DNA of 64,000 nucleotides from assembly GCF_004010055.1 (NCBI RefSeq), contig NZ_RQVT01000050.1:327015-391014 (forward strand), in the 5' to 3' direction. A program made the position numbers and the translations under genes. Positions 9,617-19,513 of this stretch are shown piece after piece (within the stretch, counting starts at the first letter, position 1; every line of letters starts with the position of its first letter). The DNA is from Psychroflexus aestuariivivens (GTDB lineage: Bacteria > Bacteroidota > Bacteroidia > Flavobacteriales > Flavobacteriaceae). The notes below the pieces were generated by a model. That model saw nothing but the letters and a program-made list of their open reading frames with translations, was not told the DNA's origin and did no database searches.

Positions 9617-10795
9617 TTGACTCGAAAAATCAAAATCCTCGACCTTAAAAGATATTTACCTGCCATTATTTTGGTTGCAGTTTTTCTGGTTGTCGTAGTC
9701 AATACGCAGTTAGTGTATTATCATTCTGCGTTCAGACCTTGGGCGTTTTATGTAAAATCTCTATTGTTAGCAAGTTTTTTTGTACTGACTTTTAGAAAAG
9801 AAATCAAAACCTATTTGTGGATAATTTTACTAGGAATTTGTTTTTTGATTGGTCAGTTTTCTTTGGTTCAATTTGAAATTGACGCACTGAAGAATCTTGG
9901 AATGTTCATCAAGTATATTTACATTTTTATACTTTTTTTTGGTTTCAAAAAACTGGCGAAAGAAGACAGTTTAGCTTCAATGTTTTTGGCGCTCAAGTTC
10001 ATTTTTCTGTTTGTGTTCGCAAGTATTATTCTTGGCTTTATATTCGACATTCCAGAGTTTAGAACTTACGGTTCCAACCGATTTGGATACGGTGGTGTGT
10101 TGTCAAAACCCTCTGTGACCACCTATTTTTTGATTATGGCTTTTTTATTTTTTGAAATTTTCAAGAAAAAATTTAAATACAGCTATGTTTATCTTTTGCT
10201 TTGTGTGCTTTGCACATTGATTTCTGGCACCAAAGCCAGTTTGTTGTTTTTAGTTTTTTTCTTTGTTTATAAATTTTTGAGTAAAGATTTTAAATTGAAC
10301 AGAACACAGCTTATTGTTGGCTTAGTTTCAATGTTTTCGATTATCATTTCGGTATTTGTGTTTATGAAATCCACCTTGCAAAATACTTACAACGTGTTCT
10401 ATAAACTCTACGAAAATGAAGGTGTTATTTCCGCACTCACTTCTTTTCGCAGCAGAAAATTTATGGAAGCTGTTGAAATTTACAGTCAGGAATGGTCTTG
10501 GCTCAACTATCTTTTTGGTGGTAAAACAGGATATTACCTTAATGTTGAATTTGACTTTGTAGACTTATTTATTTTTTTCGGTATTGTAGGATCAATAATT
10601 TATTTATGGCTTTATTATAAAATTATTTTCAAATTTTACCTTAGCCAATATAGTATTTTAATTATAGGCTTGCTTACCGTTTCTGCTCTCTCAGGACAGT
10701 TTTTTTACAATACAAATATTACGCTTTTCTTTGCGCCAATGTCTGTTTTGCTTATAAAGTGGCAAAAAAATCCTGAAATATTAGACCAGACTTGA
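9617..10795 (+). CDS. Polytopic O-antigen polymerase/ligase-like protein
   Basis: A 392-residue membrane protein with around ten to twelve hydrophobic helices, third of the Wzy/WaaL-like proteins in the locus. LISGTKASLLFLVFF near residue 195 resembles the conserved segment before the large periplasmic loop of these enzymes, and the loop around residues 250-310 ends in YLFGGKTGYY. A TTG start at 9617 is chosen because the next Met comes after the first helix has begun. It stands alone, with 107 bp before it and a 343-bp gap after it. Family-level confidence is moderate because these proteins share topology more than sequence. Confidence 0.72.
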   Translation: MTRKIKILDLKRYLPAIILVAVFLVVVVNTQLVYYHSAFRPWAFYVKSLLLASFFVLTFRKEIKTYLWIILLGICFLIGQFSLVQFEIDALKNLGMFIKYIYIFILFFGFKKLAKEDSLASMFLALKFIFLFVFASIILGFIFDIPEFRTYGSNRFGYGGVLSKPSVTTYFLIMAFLFFEIFKKKFKYSYVYLLLCVLCTLISGTKASLLFLVFFFVYKFLSKDFKLNRTQLIVGLVSMFSIIISVFVFMKSTLQNTYNVFYKLYENEGVISALTSFRSRKFMEAVEIYSQEWSWLNYLFGGKTGYYLNVEFDFVDLFIFFGIVGSIIYLWLYYKIIFKFYLSQYSILIIGLLTVSALSGQFFYNTNITLFFAPMSVLLIKWQKNPEILDQT

Positions 10796-11138
10796 TGGAT
10801 ATAACATTTTAAGTTTTTGAAGAAAAGTCTTGATTATTAATATATTTATCACTTAATAATAGTTTTTTAAAGTCATTTCTTGATGAGCAATAAATTAAAG
10901 CATTGTTTTCCAGTTTTTATACTATAAGTTGAAAAATACAAGTGTTTAATTATTTTCCTAATGAACGAAAAATTCACATTAAAAAGTGTTTTTCTTAACC
11001 AAGACAACTTAAAAGGGATAATTTTTCTTTATTTGCAAGTCATATTAATTTTAGAACAATTTAAGTTCATCTATAATTGATGTCAATATTCTAATTAATA
11101 ATACGTTTTCAATTAGCAAAATCTATTTTTAAAACTTA
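10796..11138. other. Intergenic region, 343 bp, with a doubtful short ORF
   Basis: AT-rich sequence between the polymerase-like gene and the sulfotransferase gene. It contains one short forward ORF, ATG 10961 to TGA 11080 (39 residues), with a hydrophobic centre (GIIFLYLQVILIL). I do not recognise it, and it could be a chance ORF or the decayed start of a membrane protein. No terminator, repeat or clear promoter was seen. Confidence 0.5.
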
Positions 11139-11993
11139 ATGACGAAAACTTTAATTTATATTATTGGAGCCGGTAGAAGCGGAACAACTTTATTAGATAT
11201 AATGCTTGGTAATAATTCCAATAGTCTTAGTTTGGGAGAAATAAATAGGTTTTTTTTAAGGGAGGGAAAACCGCCTAAACGAGAAAAGTCATCTAAAGTT
11301 TCGACATTTTGGAGTTCATTCAAAAATCAATTTGACCTAAACAACCAAAACGATTACAACTATTTAAATGACTTATTCAAAAATCATGAATATCACACAA
11401 GTTTATACAAATCTATCTCACAAAATTCTGATTCTGAATATATAAAATTGCTTAGGTTACAGTATGATTTACTTTATAATCAAACCGATGAAAATGTTAT
11501 TGTAGAATCTTCAAAATATCCAGTAAGAGCAATTAATTTGTCTAATTACGTAAATAAAGAAAAGTTTTCAATAAAATACATTTACCTAAAGAAAGATCCT
11601 GCAAACGTGGTCAATTCTTTTCAAAAAAAGAATTTGGAACAACCTTCAAAGGGTTTTTTTAGTGCGAATATTTACTATTTAACAGTCAATTTGATTTGTA
11701 ATATTTCAATAGCATTACTGAAAAAGCGTGGACACAAAGTATCGGAAATTACTTATGAAAATCTAACTAAAGACACAGAAAATACTTTAGTGAAAATACA
11801 GAAAGATTTAGATTTGGATTTAACATCATTGATAGGTAAAATAAACAAAAAAGAAAAACTGAAAACAGGATTTTTATTCGATGGAAATAGAATTAGACTT
11901 CAAGAAAGTATAACTTTGCGACATTCAAAAAAACCTAAAAAGGATATAAAATTTTATTTCACTAGAATTTTAAATTACATAATATACAGATAA
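11139..11993 (+). CDS. PAPS-dependent sulfotransferase family protein
   Basis: A 284-residue P-loop protein. IIGAGRSGTTLLD (residues 8-20) is the 5'-phosphosulfate-binding loop of sulfotransferases, and YIYLKKDPANVVNSF (about residues 147-161) matches the 3'-phosphate-binding element with its conserved Asp-Pro and Ser. These enzymes move sulfate from PAPS to hydroxyl or amino groups, here probably of a sugar. Its stop codon directly abuts the ATG of the AlgD-type dehydrogenase, so the two are translationally coupled, pointing to a sulfated, uronic-acid-containing glycan. The catalytic base cannot be placed with certainty. The 343-bp gap upstream suggests its own promoter. Confidence 0.85.
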   Translation: MTKTLIYIIGAGRSGTTLLDIMLGNNSNSLSLGEINRFFLREGKPPKREKSSKVSTFWSSFKNQFDLNNQNDYNYLNDLFKNHEYHTSLYKSISQNSDSEYIKLLRLQYDLLYNQTDENVIVESSKYPVRAINLSNYVNKEKFSIKYIYLKKDPANVVNSFQKKNLEQPSKGFFSANIYYLTVNLICNISIALLKKRGHKVSEITYENLTKDTENTLVKIQKDLDLDLTSLIGKINKKEKLKTGFLFDGNRIRLQESITLRHSKKPKKDIKFYFTRILNYIIYR

Positions 11994-13304
11994 ATGAAAA
12001 TAAGCGTTTTTGGATTAGGTTACGTAGGTGTAGTTTGCTCTGCTTGTTTTTCTAGAGAAGGACATAAAGTAATAGGTATTGACATCAATGAGACTAAGGT
12101 TAACCTAATTAATAATGGGAAATCAACAATAATAGAAAAAGGATTAGAAGAACAAATTACTGAATCAGTAAATAAAGGTTTGCTAAATGCAATTTCAGAT
12201 AGCAAAAAAGCAGTTTTAAATTCTGAAGTATCTTTTATATGTGTTGGGACACCAAGTCTTTCAAATGGTGCTATAAATCTAGCCTATATTTATGAAGTAA
12301 CAAAGCAAATTGCTGAAGCCATAAAGGTTAAAGATAGCTTTCATACAGTTGTTATAAGAAGTACAGTTAAAATAGGCACTTTAAAAACATGTATAGAAAT
12401 AATTGAAGATATTTCTGGAAAATCTTTTGGAAAGGATTTCGGATTAGTTTCAAATCCTGAATTTCTCAGAGAAGGAACAGCAATGAGTGACTTTTTTAAT
12501 CCACCTTACACAATAGTGGGCACAAATTGTGAGAGAAGTGAAAAACTGATGACTAGCCTTTATCAAAATATTGATGCGCCAATTCACTATATAAAACCCG
12601 AAGAAGCGGAAGTCATAAAATATGCGAATAATAATTTCCACGCTATGAAAATTTCTTTCGCAAATGAAATAGGCAATATTTGTAAAGAAAGCAAAGTTGA
12701 TGGTCATGTAGTTATGGATATTGTATCCAAAGACACCAAATTGAACTTATCACCATATTACCTAAAACCTGGATTTGCTTTTGGAGGTTCATGCTTACCA
12801 AAAGATGTTCGCGGACTAACACAACTTGCAAAAAGCTTAGATTTAAAAACGCCTTTATTATCCAGTCTCTTAAAAAGTAACTTTTATCAAATAGAACGCG
12901 GATTAGAATTAATTCTAAATACAAATAAAAATAAAATAGGATTTTTAGGTTTTGCATTTAAATCTGGAACAGACGATTTACGAGAAAGTCCTCTGGTTTC
13001 AATCATAGAAACTCTGATCGGCAAAGGCTACGATTTAAAAGTTTATGATGGTAATGTCCATTTGTCTTCACTATTAGGTAAAAATAAAGACTATATCAAT
13101 AACCATATACCACACATTTACAAATTACTAAAGGAAGATATAAATGAAGTGATTGAAGAGTCAGAGGTTATTGTAATCGGAAATAATTCAGAAGAATTCG
13201 CGACTATTTTGCCGCAAATACCCGAAAGTAAAATTATTGTCGATTTAGTTAGAGTTGATAATCAAAAAACATCAAAAGGAAATTATATTGGAATTTGCTG
13301 GTAA
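11994..13304 (+). CDS. Nucleotide-sugar 6-dehydrogenase, GDP-mannose dehydrogenase (AlgD) type
   Basis: A 436-residue member of the UDP-glucose/GDP-mannose dehydrogenase family. The NAD-binding motif is GLGYVG (7-12), and the catalytic cysteine is Cys267 in GGSCLPKDV. From memory of the family, several stretches resemble AlgD rather than UDP-glucose dehydrogenase: the N-terminal run ending GKSTIIEKGLEE, the segment KLNLSPYYLKPGFAFGGSC, SGTDDLRESPLV near residue 325, and the C-terminal ending GICW. The length also matches AlgD. The reaction would be a four-electron NAD-dependent oxidation of the sugar C6 to a uronic acid (GDP-mannuronate if truly AlgD). It abuts the sulfotransferase and overlaps the next glycosyltransferase. 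The substrate needs proof. Confidence 0.88.
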   Translation: MKISVFGLGYVGVVCSACFSREGHKVIGIDINETKVNLINNGKSTIIEKGLEEQITESVNKGLLNAISDSKKAVLNSEVSFICVGTPSLSNGAINLAYIYEVTKQIAEAIKVKDSFHTVVIRSTVKIGTLKTCIEIIEDISGKSFGKDFGLVSNPEFLREGTAMSDFFNPPYTIVGTNCERSEKLMTSLYQNIDAPIHYIKPEEAEVIKYANNNFHAMKISFANEIGNICKESKVDGHVVMDIVSKDTKLNLSPYYLKPGFAFGGSCLPKDVRGLTQLAKSLDLKTPLLSSLLKSNFYQIERGLELILNTNKNKIGFLGFAFKSGTDDLRESPLVSIIETLIGKGYDLKVYDGNVHLSSLLGKNKDYINNHIPHIYKLLKEDINEVIEESEVIVIGNNSEEFATILPQIPESKIIVDLVRVDNQKTSKGNYIGICW

Positions 13305-14481
13305 ACACATTTTAATAGTGATAGAAAATTTGCCGGCTCCTTTTGATAGAAGAGTGTGGCAAGAAGCGTCTACATTGAAAGAAAACGGCGCTAAAGTATC
13401 TATTGTTTGTCCCAAAATGAAGGGTTACGATGAGTCTTATGAAGTCGTGGATGGTATAGAAATTTATAGACACAACTTGAAAGAAGCTAAAGGCGTTTTA
13501 GGCTATTTATTAGAATATTCACAAGCTATTTTCTGGGAATTTGTACTAAGTTGGAAAATTTATTTCAAGAACAAGTTTCATGTAATTCAAGGTTGTAATC
13601 CACCAGATCTAATTTTTTTCACAGCTCTTTTTTTTAAACCTTTTGGTGTAAAGTACGTGTTTGATCATCATGACATCAACCCAGAGCTTTATATCTCTAA
13701 ATTTGAAAAGAAAGGCTTTTTCTATAAGTTAATGCTACTTTTTGAAAAGTTAACTTTCAAAACTGCAAATTTCTCAATAGCAACCAACCAATCTTATAAA
13801 AAAATAGCAATAAATCGGGGTAAAATGAACCCAGATAAAGTGCAAGTGGTAAGAAGCGGACCTAAACTAGATCGGTTGAAACTATTGGATCCTATAGAAA
13901 AATATAAAAAAGGGAAAAAATATTTAATAGGCTATATCGGTGTTATTGGTGAGCAGGAAGGTTTAGATTTATTATTGGAGTCGGCAGCTTACATTATATC
14001 AAAAAGAAAGGACGTCCACTTTGGAATAGTTGGAGGTGGTACTCATCTAAAAGAAATCCAGGAAATTTGTTCTAAAATGGGCTTGGATGACTACTTTGAC
14101 TTTTATGGCAGAGTCGATGATGAAACGATGTTGAAAGTCTTAAACACAGCAGATGTATGTGTGAATCCTGACAAGCCTACAGCTATGAATGATTTGTCTA
14201 CGATGAATAAAATTATGGAATATATGGCTTTAAAAAAGCCTATTGTTCAATACACATTGAAAGAAGGAAAGTTCTCAGCAGACAAAGCCTCACTTTATGC
14301 TAAAAATACAGATCCAATCGACTTTGGTGATAAAATCATTCATCTACTAGACAATCCAGAACTTAGATCTGAAATGGGTAATTATGGTTATGAAAGAGTT
14401 TTAGATAAACTTTCGTGGGAATTTGAGAGTAAAAAATTAATTAATCTATATAGAAAAGTTTTTAATATCACAAAAAACTAA
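13288..14481 (+). CDS. Glycosyltransferase family 4, WbuB-like
   Basis: A GT4 glycosyltransferase of 397 residues from TTG 13288. An upstream TTG at 13255 would add 11 residues that do not look like family sequence, while 13288 has an AAGGA motif about 8 bp before it. The N-terminus HILIVIENLPAPFDRRVW and the DHHDINPELY stretch are typical of the WbuB-like group. The donor domain has IGYIGVIGEQEGLDLLLES, GIVGGGTHL, and NKIMEYMALKKPIV with the conserved acidic residue. It overlaps the AlgD-type gene by 17 bp, so it probably uses the uronic acid made by that enzyme or acts on the same chain. Confidence 0.88.
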   Translation: MEFAGKHILIVIENLPAPFDRRVWQEASTLKENGAKVSIVCPKMKGYDESYEVVDGIEIYRHNLKEAKGVLGYLLEYSQAIFWEFVLSWKIYFKNKFHVIQGCNPPDLIFFTALFFKPFGVKYVFDHHDINPELYISKFEKKGFFYKLMLLFEKLTFKTANFSIATNQSYKKIAINRGKMNPDKVQVVRSGPKLDRLKLLDPIEKYKKGKKYLIGYIGVIGEQEGLDLLLESAAYIISKRKDVHFGIVGGGTHLKEIQEICSKMGLDDYFDFYGRVDDETMLKVLNTADVCVNPDKPTAMNDLSTMNKIMEYMALKKPIVQYTLKEGKFSADKASLYAKNTDPIDFGDKIIHLLDNPELRSEMGNYGYERVLDKLSWEFESKKLINLYRKVFNITKN

Positions 14482-14633
14482 AAACTTCTCAGAAGTTGTC
14501 AATAAATCACTCTTCAGAAAATAATACTATTTATTTAGACACCTAAATTTATTTTTTTAACGATAAAGGCTTATTTCAATCTACAAAATGCTTAAAATTG
14601 TAATCTGAGTAATTTTCAGAGCAAAACGAATTT

Positions 14634-15620
14634 ATGAAAAGAGTTTTAATCACAGGTGCAGCTGGATTTTTAGGTTCTCACCTATGCGATAAATTTATTG
14701 ATGAAGGTTTTTATGTCATAGGTATGGACAACCTAATTACTGGTGATTTAAAAAATATTGAACATCTTTTCAAATTAGAAAACTTCGATTTTTATCACCA
14801 CGACGTTAGCAAATTTGTACACGTCCCAGGCGATTTAGATTATATTTTACATTTTGCTTCACCAGCAAGTCCGATAGATTATTTGAAAATTCCTATTCAA
14901 ACTTTGAAAGTCGGCTCTTTAGGTACGCATAATTTATTGGGTTTAGCAATGGCAAAACAAGCCCGACTTTTGATTGCCTCAACTTCCGAAGTTTATGGCG
15001 ATCCACAAGTGCATCCTCAATCAGAAAATTACTTCGGAAATGTAAACACCATTGGACCGCGAGGCGTTTATGATGAAGCAAAACGATTTCAAGAATCCAT
15101 AACCATGGCGTATCATCGTTTTCATGGTTTGGAAACCAGAATAGCCAGAATATTCAATACTTATGGCCCAAGAATGCGACTGAATGATGGTCGAGTTATT
15201 CCTGCTTTTATTGGTCAGGCTTTGCGCGGCGAAGATTTAACCGTTTTTGGCGACGGTTCACAAACCCGCTCTTTTTGCTATGTCGATGACCAAATCGATG
15301 GCATTTACCGACTTTTGATGAGTGATTATTCCGAACCTGTGAATATTGGCAATCCGCATGAAATCAGTATTTTAGACTTTGCCGAAGAAATCATAAAATT
15401 GACTGGAACTGACCAAAAAATAAGATTTGAAGCTTTGCCAAAAGACGATCCAATGCAAAGACAACCGGATATTTCTAAAGCTAAAGAAATTTTAGATTGG
15501 GAACCAAAAGTAAATCGTGCTGAAGGCATGAAAAAAACTTATGATTATTTCAAATCCTTATCAAAAGAGGAGTTGCACAAAAGCGCTCATAAGGATTTTT
15601 CAGAACACAATAGAAAATAG
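14634..15620 (+). CDS. UDP-glucuronate decarboxylase (UDP-xylose synthase)-like SDR
   Basis: A 328-residue extended short-chain dehydrogenase. The NAD-binding motif [10 protein letters not shown] is at residues 8-17. The catalytic triad is Thr/Ser near 117-118 in STSEVYGDP, and Tyr146 and Lys150 in YDEAK. The stretch [14 protein letters not shown] and the nearby [12 protein letters not shown] are hallmarks of the UXS family, which converts UDP-glucuronate to UDP-xylose through a 4-keto intermediate. A related decarboxylase or 4-keto-producing enzyme is possible. No UDP-glucose 6-dehydrogenase is present to supply UDP-glucuronate; the dehydrogenase in the window looks AlgD-type. It ends 4 bp before the initiating transferase gene. 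Confidence 0.85.
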   Translation: MKRVLITGAAGFLGSHLCDKFIDEGFYVIGMDNLITGDLKNIEHLFKLENFDFYHHDVSKFVHVPGDLDYILHFASPASPIDYLKIPIQTLKVGSLGTHNLLGLAMAKQARLLIASTSEVYGDPQVHPQSENYFGNVNTIGPRGVYDEAKRFQESITMAYHRFHGLETRIARIFNTYGPRMRLNDGRVIPAFIGQALRGEDLTVFGDGSQTRSFCYVDDQIDGIYRLLMSDYSEPVNIGNPHEISILDFAEEIIKLTGTDQKIRFEALPKDDPMQRQPDISKAKEILDWEPKVNRAEGMKKTYDYFKSLSKEELHKSAHKDFSEHNRK

Positions 15621-15624
15621 TTGA

Positions 15625-16977
15625 ATGAAACCAAAAAGTGGACGATATTCCGGATTGCTTCGACCGATTTCTTATTTCATAGATATTGGGATTTTGGTGT
15701 TTTTAGCTCAGCAGTTTCAGTTTGACCCAGTCACCTATTTTGTTTTTTGTTTTTATATTATTTTATCATGGATATTACTATCTCTAAAATCTGATTTTTA
15801 CGAAATTTATAGATATACCAAAGTCACGCGTATTTTTTCATTAACCTTTTTGCAGGCTGTTTTATTCATGCTTATTATTTTCGCTTTTTTCGGTTTTTAT
15901 AATAATTTGGCAAGAGATCCTTCTAGAATTTTCCTGTATTTAGGAAAATCTTTTGGACTTATTCTATTCTTCAAACTTTCCGTTTATTATTTACTGAAAA
16001 GTTATAGAAAAGATTTAGGTGGAAACTATAGAACCACCATCATTATAGGTGAAAATTCGAAAACCAAACAGTTAAAATCTTTTTTTGACAGCACACCAGA
16101 ATACGGTTATCAATGTGAAAGGATGTTCGATGTTCGTAAGGATAAAATTACTTTAGAACAAATTTTCGACTATATTAAAACCAATGAAATTGACGAAATT
16201 TATTGTTCTATCGCAGAAATAAAAAATGTAAATCTTAATGAAATTATAGATTTTGCAGATAACAATCTAAAGGTTTTGAAATTCCTTCCAGATAATAAAG
16301 ATATCTATTCACGGCAGCTCAATTATGAATATTACGGATTTTTACCAATCTTATCTTTACGCCGAATTCCAATAGATGAATCTATCAACAAGTTTATCAA
16401 AAGATTTTTTGATATTGTTGTATCTGTCTTGGTTTTGGTGCTTATTTTGTCTTGGTTAGTTCCAATATTAGCAATTTTCATTAAATTAGGTAGCAAAGGT
16501 GCCGTCTTTTTCAAGCAAAAAAGAAATGGGCTAGATTATAATGAATTTTATTGCTATAAGTTTAGATCTATGAAACCGAACCCCGAAGCAGATTTGCATC
16601 AGGTAAGAAAGAACGACGAAAGAGTTACCAAAATTGGCAAGTTTCTACGCAAAACCAGTATGGATGAACTTCCACAGTTTTACAATGTACTGTTAGGAGA
16701 TATGAGTGTAGTAGGACCACGTCCACATATGGTTAGCCACACGCATATGTATGCAGAAAATGTAGACAAGTTTATGGTTCGACATTTCGTAAAACCCGGA
16801 ATTACAGGGCTTGCACAAGTTAGTGGTTTTCGTGGTGAAGTTGAATCTGACGAGGATATTGTGAATCGTGTGAAATACGATATTTTTTATTTAGAAAATT
16901 GGTCACTCTTACTTGATGTGAAAATTATGTTCCAAACAATTTATAATGCACTTAAAGGTGACAGAAAAGCCTATTGA
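15625..16977 (+). CDS. Polyprenyl glycosylphosphotransferase (WcaJ/WbaP family)
   Basis: A 450-residue initiating transferase. The N-terminal half has about four membrane helices (residues 10-125) and a CoA-binding-like domain. A further helix at about residues 260-285 precedes the catalytic bacterial sugar transferase domain. Signature motifs are FYCYKFRSMKP, KTSMDELPQFYNVLLGDMS, VVGPRPH and KPGITGLAQVSGFRGE. It transfers a sugar-1-phosphate to undecaprenyl phosphate on the inner face of the membrane, the first committed step of repeat-unit synthesis. It is the last gene of the locus, 4 bp after the UXS-like gene. The sugar is unknown. Confidence 0.93.
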   Translation: MKPKSGRYSGLLRPISYFIDIGILVFLAQQFQFDPVTYFVFCFYIILSWILLSLKSDFYEIYRYTKVTRIFSLTFLQAVLFMLIIFAFFGFYNNLARDPSRIFLYLGKSFGLILFFKLSVYYLLKSYRKDLGGNYRTTIIIGENSKTKQLKSFFDSTPEYGYQCERMFDVRKDKITLEQIFDYIKTNEIDEIYCSIAEIKNVNLNEIIDFADNNLKVLKFLPDNKDIYSRQLNYEYYGFLPILSLRRIPIDESINKFIKRFFDIVVSVLVLVLILSWLVPILAIFIKLGSKGAVFFKQKRNGLDYNEFYCYKFRSMKPNPEADLHQVRKNDERVTKIGKFLRKTSMDELPQFYNVLLGDMSVVGPRPHMVSHTHMYAENVDKFMVRHFVKPGITGLAQVSGFRGEVESDEDIVNRVKYDIFYLENWSLLLDVKIMFQTIYNALKGDRKAY

Positions 16978-17110
16978 AATAGTTTCATTAATTAAACATC
17001 TTAAACTTCATACTTATTGCTATAAAACAATTTTAGTCCAATTATTTAATTTTATGTCTTTAAATTTCATACATTAGATTTATTTTAGCATTTTATTAAG
17101 AAATATCCAA

Positions 17111-19513
17111 ATGAAAACATTCTTCTCTTTTATCATTTTTTTTGGTTTTGCCTTGTTCTGTAAAGCTGGCAATCCAAAGATTGACAGCTTAAAAGTAGAG
17201 CTCAATAATACAAAAGTTGACACTTTAAAAGTCAAATTACTCAACGATATCGCTTATGAATTCATTAACGTAAGTTTCGACAGTATCTTGCCTTATACTC
17301 AGAAAGCAATAGACATTTCTAGAAAAGTTGATTATCAAAAAGGAGAAGGAGTTAGTTTCAGACTGCAATCTATTTATTATTTTTATTTAGGACAACCAGA
17401 AATATCCACCGAAAAAATAAATCAATCCATTGAAATTTTCGAATCTATAGAAGATTATGAAATGCTTGCCAAAACTTATAATAATTATGGCATTTTACTT
17501 AAACATTTTGGAGATTACGATTCGGCACTACAAAAATTCAAACTGGCTAGATCATTTCATGAAAAATCAGACAATTTGCAAGGCGTTCTTGATAACCTCA
17601 TCAATGTTTCTACAATCTACTCAGAAAGAGGTGATCTTGAAAAAGCCTCAAATTTATTAGATCAAGCTTTGGAAGTCAACAAAAAGTTGGAAGATAAAGC
17701 TTCTTACGCTGCAATTGTAAGTTCACAAGGCGTTATCGCAGAATATCATGGCGATTTCAAACTGGCTAAAGAAAAGTTTAAAGAATGTCTAGAATTATTC
17801 AAGGAAATGAATCGAACGCGTTCTATAGTTGGAACAAATAATAACCTGGCCAATATCGCTAGGAAACAAGGTTATTATCTCGAATCTATCACCTACTTTG
17901 AAGATGCCTTGGCGGCGGCTAGAGAAATTAATAACCCTAGATTAGAATCTATTATTTTGAATAACCTAGCCAATAATTATTTTAGTCTGAATGAAGACGA
18001 TAAAGCACTTGAACTATATATTCAGTCTTCCGAAATCACAAAAAATATTGATATAAATACCTATGCTTCAACTTTAACTAATATTGCTATGATTGAAGAA
18101 AACAAAAAAAACTTTGACAAAGCAATAAAAAACCTTCAAGAAGCCTACGAAATTTTCGAAAAACAAGATAGAAAATCAAATATTGCACTCAACCTTCATG
18201 CACAAGCATCCATAAAATATGGACAGGAAAGTTATACAGAGGCAAAGGGTTTACTTAAAAGAGCTGAAAGAATAGTCAATAAAATTAAAGATGAATACAC
18301 TTCGACACTAATTTTTTCAAGTTTAGCCAGAGTCTATCAGAAAGAAAATAAAATAGATTCTGCTTATTACTATAGTAAAAAATCCTACGATATAGCAAAG
18401 ACAATTGGCGCACTACTAGAACATTCAGATTCCTCTAAATTACTTTACGAAATTCATAAAGCGAAAGATGAACCTGAGCAAGCCCTCAAATATTTAGAAA
18501 CACATCTAAAGTTAAAAGACAGCTTGTTTGATAAAGAAAAAAGCAGAGAACTTGGCAAACTTGAGGCTGAACTCGGTTTCAAAAACCTTACAGAAAAACT
18601 GAATTACGACAACGATAAGAAATTACTCAAAAAACAATTGCAAGTTGAAAGAAGAGAAAATTATATTATTTACCTAAGTATTGTTTTAGGCGTATTGTTA
18701 CTACTTACTATTTTGTTACTTTTTCATAGAAGAAATAAAAATGAAACCAATAAAATATTACTTGAGAAAAATAAAGAAATTCAGATTAAAAACAATAAAC
18801 TCAATGAGTCAAACGATCAAAAAAACAAGCTCTTTTCAATCATTTCTCACGATTTAAGAAGCCCTTTGAATAGCCTAAGTCAATTGTTTGATTTATACAA
18901 TAAAGACCAACTGGAAGAAAAAGAAATCAAAGCTTGGTTGCCAGAAATCAACAAAAATATAGAATCTACAAAACTGCTAATAGATAATTTGCTCAATTGG
19001 GCTAGCGAATCACTAAATCAATCTAATATTGAAAAACAAGAATTAAATCTTTTTCAGGAAGTACAGAGTAAAAATAATTTTTTCGATTCAAACTTGAAAC
19101 AAAAAGGGGTAAAGATTATCAATAAAGTAGATGAAAACTTTGAAATTTTTATTGATCAAAATTCATTGAAAATAGTACTGAGAAACCTCATTTCAAATGC
19201 TATAAAATTTACCGACATAGGTGATAAAATCACCATTTCTGCAATTCATAAAGACGGTTTTGATAGAGTTTGTGTCCAAGACACAGGTTTAGGTATGAGT
19301 CAAGAAGTTGCAGAAAGTTTATTCAAAAAAAATAATCTTGTTTCTGCAATTGGCACAAAAGCTGAAAAAGGCAAAGGTATTGGAACCTTACTTTGTAAAA
19401 ATTTCATTGAAGAAAATGACGGTTTAATTTGGGTAGATTTTACAGAAATAGACAAAGGTACTCGCATCTGCTTTGAAGTGCCATCCAAACCAGACACAAA
19501 CAGCGACATTTAA
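17111..19513 (+). CDS. TPR-containing membrane sensor histidine kinase
   Basis: An 800-residue sensor kinase. It has an N-terminal signal peptide (about residues 1-20), then roughly 9-10 tetratricopeptide repeats up to about residue 470. A single membrane helix lies at about residues 518-538, followed by a coiled coil. The HisKA box is SIISHDLRSPLNSL with the phospho-acceptor His580. The HATPase domain has N-box NLISNAIKF, G1 DTGLGM and a GKGIGTLLCKNF motif. The TPR domain is predicted to be periplasmic, as in two-component sensors common in Bacteroidota. No response regulator adjoins it, so its partner is elsewhere. It follows the polysaccharide locus by 133 bp. Confidence 0.92.
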   Translation: MKTFFSFIIFFGFALFCKAGNPKIDSLKVELNNTKVDTLKVKLLNDIAYEFINVSFDSILPYTQKAIDISRKVDYQKGEGVSFRLQSIYYFYLGQPEISTEKINQSIEIFESIEDYEMLAKTYNNYGILLKHFGDYDSALQKFKLARSFHEKSDNLQGVLDNLINVSTIYSERGDLEKASNLLDQALEVNKKLEDKASYAAIVSSQGVIAEYHGDFKLAKEKFKECLELFKEMNRTRSIVGTNNNLANIARKQGYYLESITYFEDALAAAREINNPRLESIILNNLANNYFSLNEDDKALELYIQSSEITKNIDINTYASTLTNIAMIEENKKNFDKAIKNLQEAYEIFEKQDRKSNIALNLHAQASIKYGQESYTEAKGLLKRAERIVNKIKDEYTSTLIFSSLARVYQKENKIDSAYYYSKKSYDIAKTIGALLEHSDSSKLLYEIHKAKDEPEQALKYLETHLKLKDSLFDKEKSRELGKLEAELGFKNLTEKLNYDNDKKLLKKQLQVERRENYIIYLSIVLGVLLLLTILLLFHRRNKNETNKILLEKNKEIQIKNNKLNESNDQKNKLFSIISHDLRSPLNSLSQLFDLYNKDQLEEKEIKAWLPEINKNIESTKLLIDNLLNWASESLNQSNIEKQELNLFQEVQSKNNFFDSNLKQKGVKIINKVDENFEIFIDQNSLKIVLRNLISNAIKFTDIGDKITISAIHKDGFDRVCVQDTGLGMSQEVAESLFKKNNLVSAIGTKAEKGKGIGTLLCKNFIEENDGLIWVDFTEIDKGTRICFEVPSKPDTNSDI

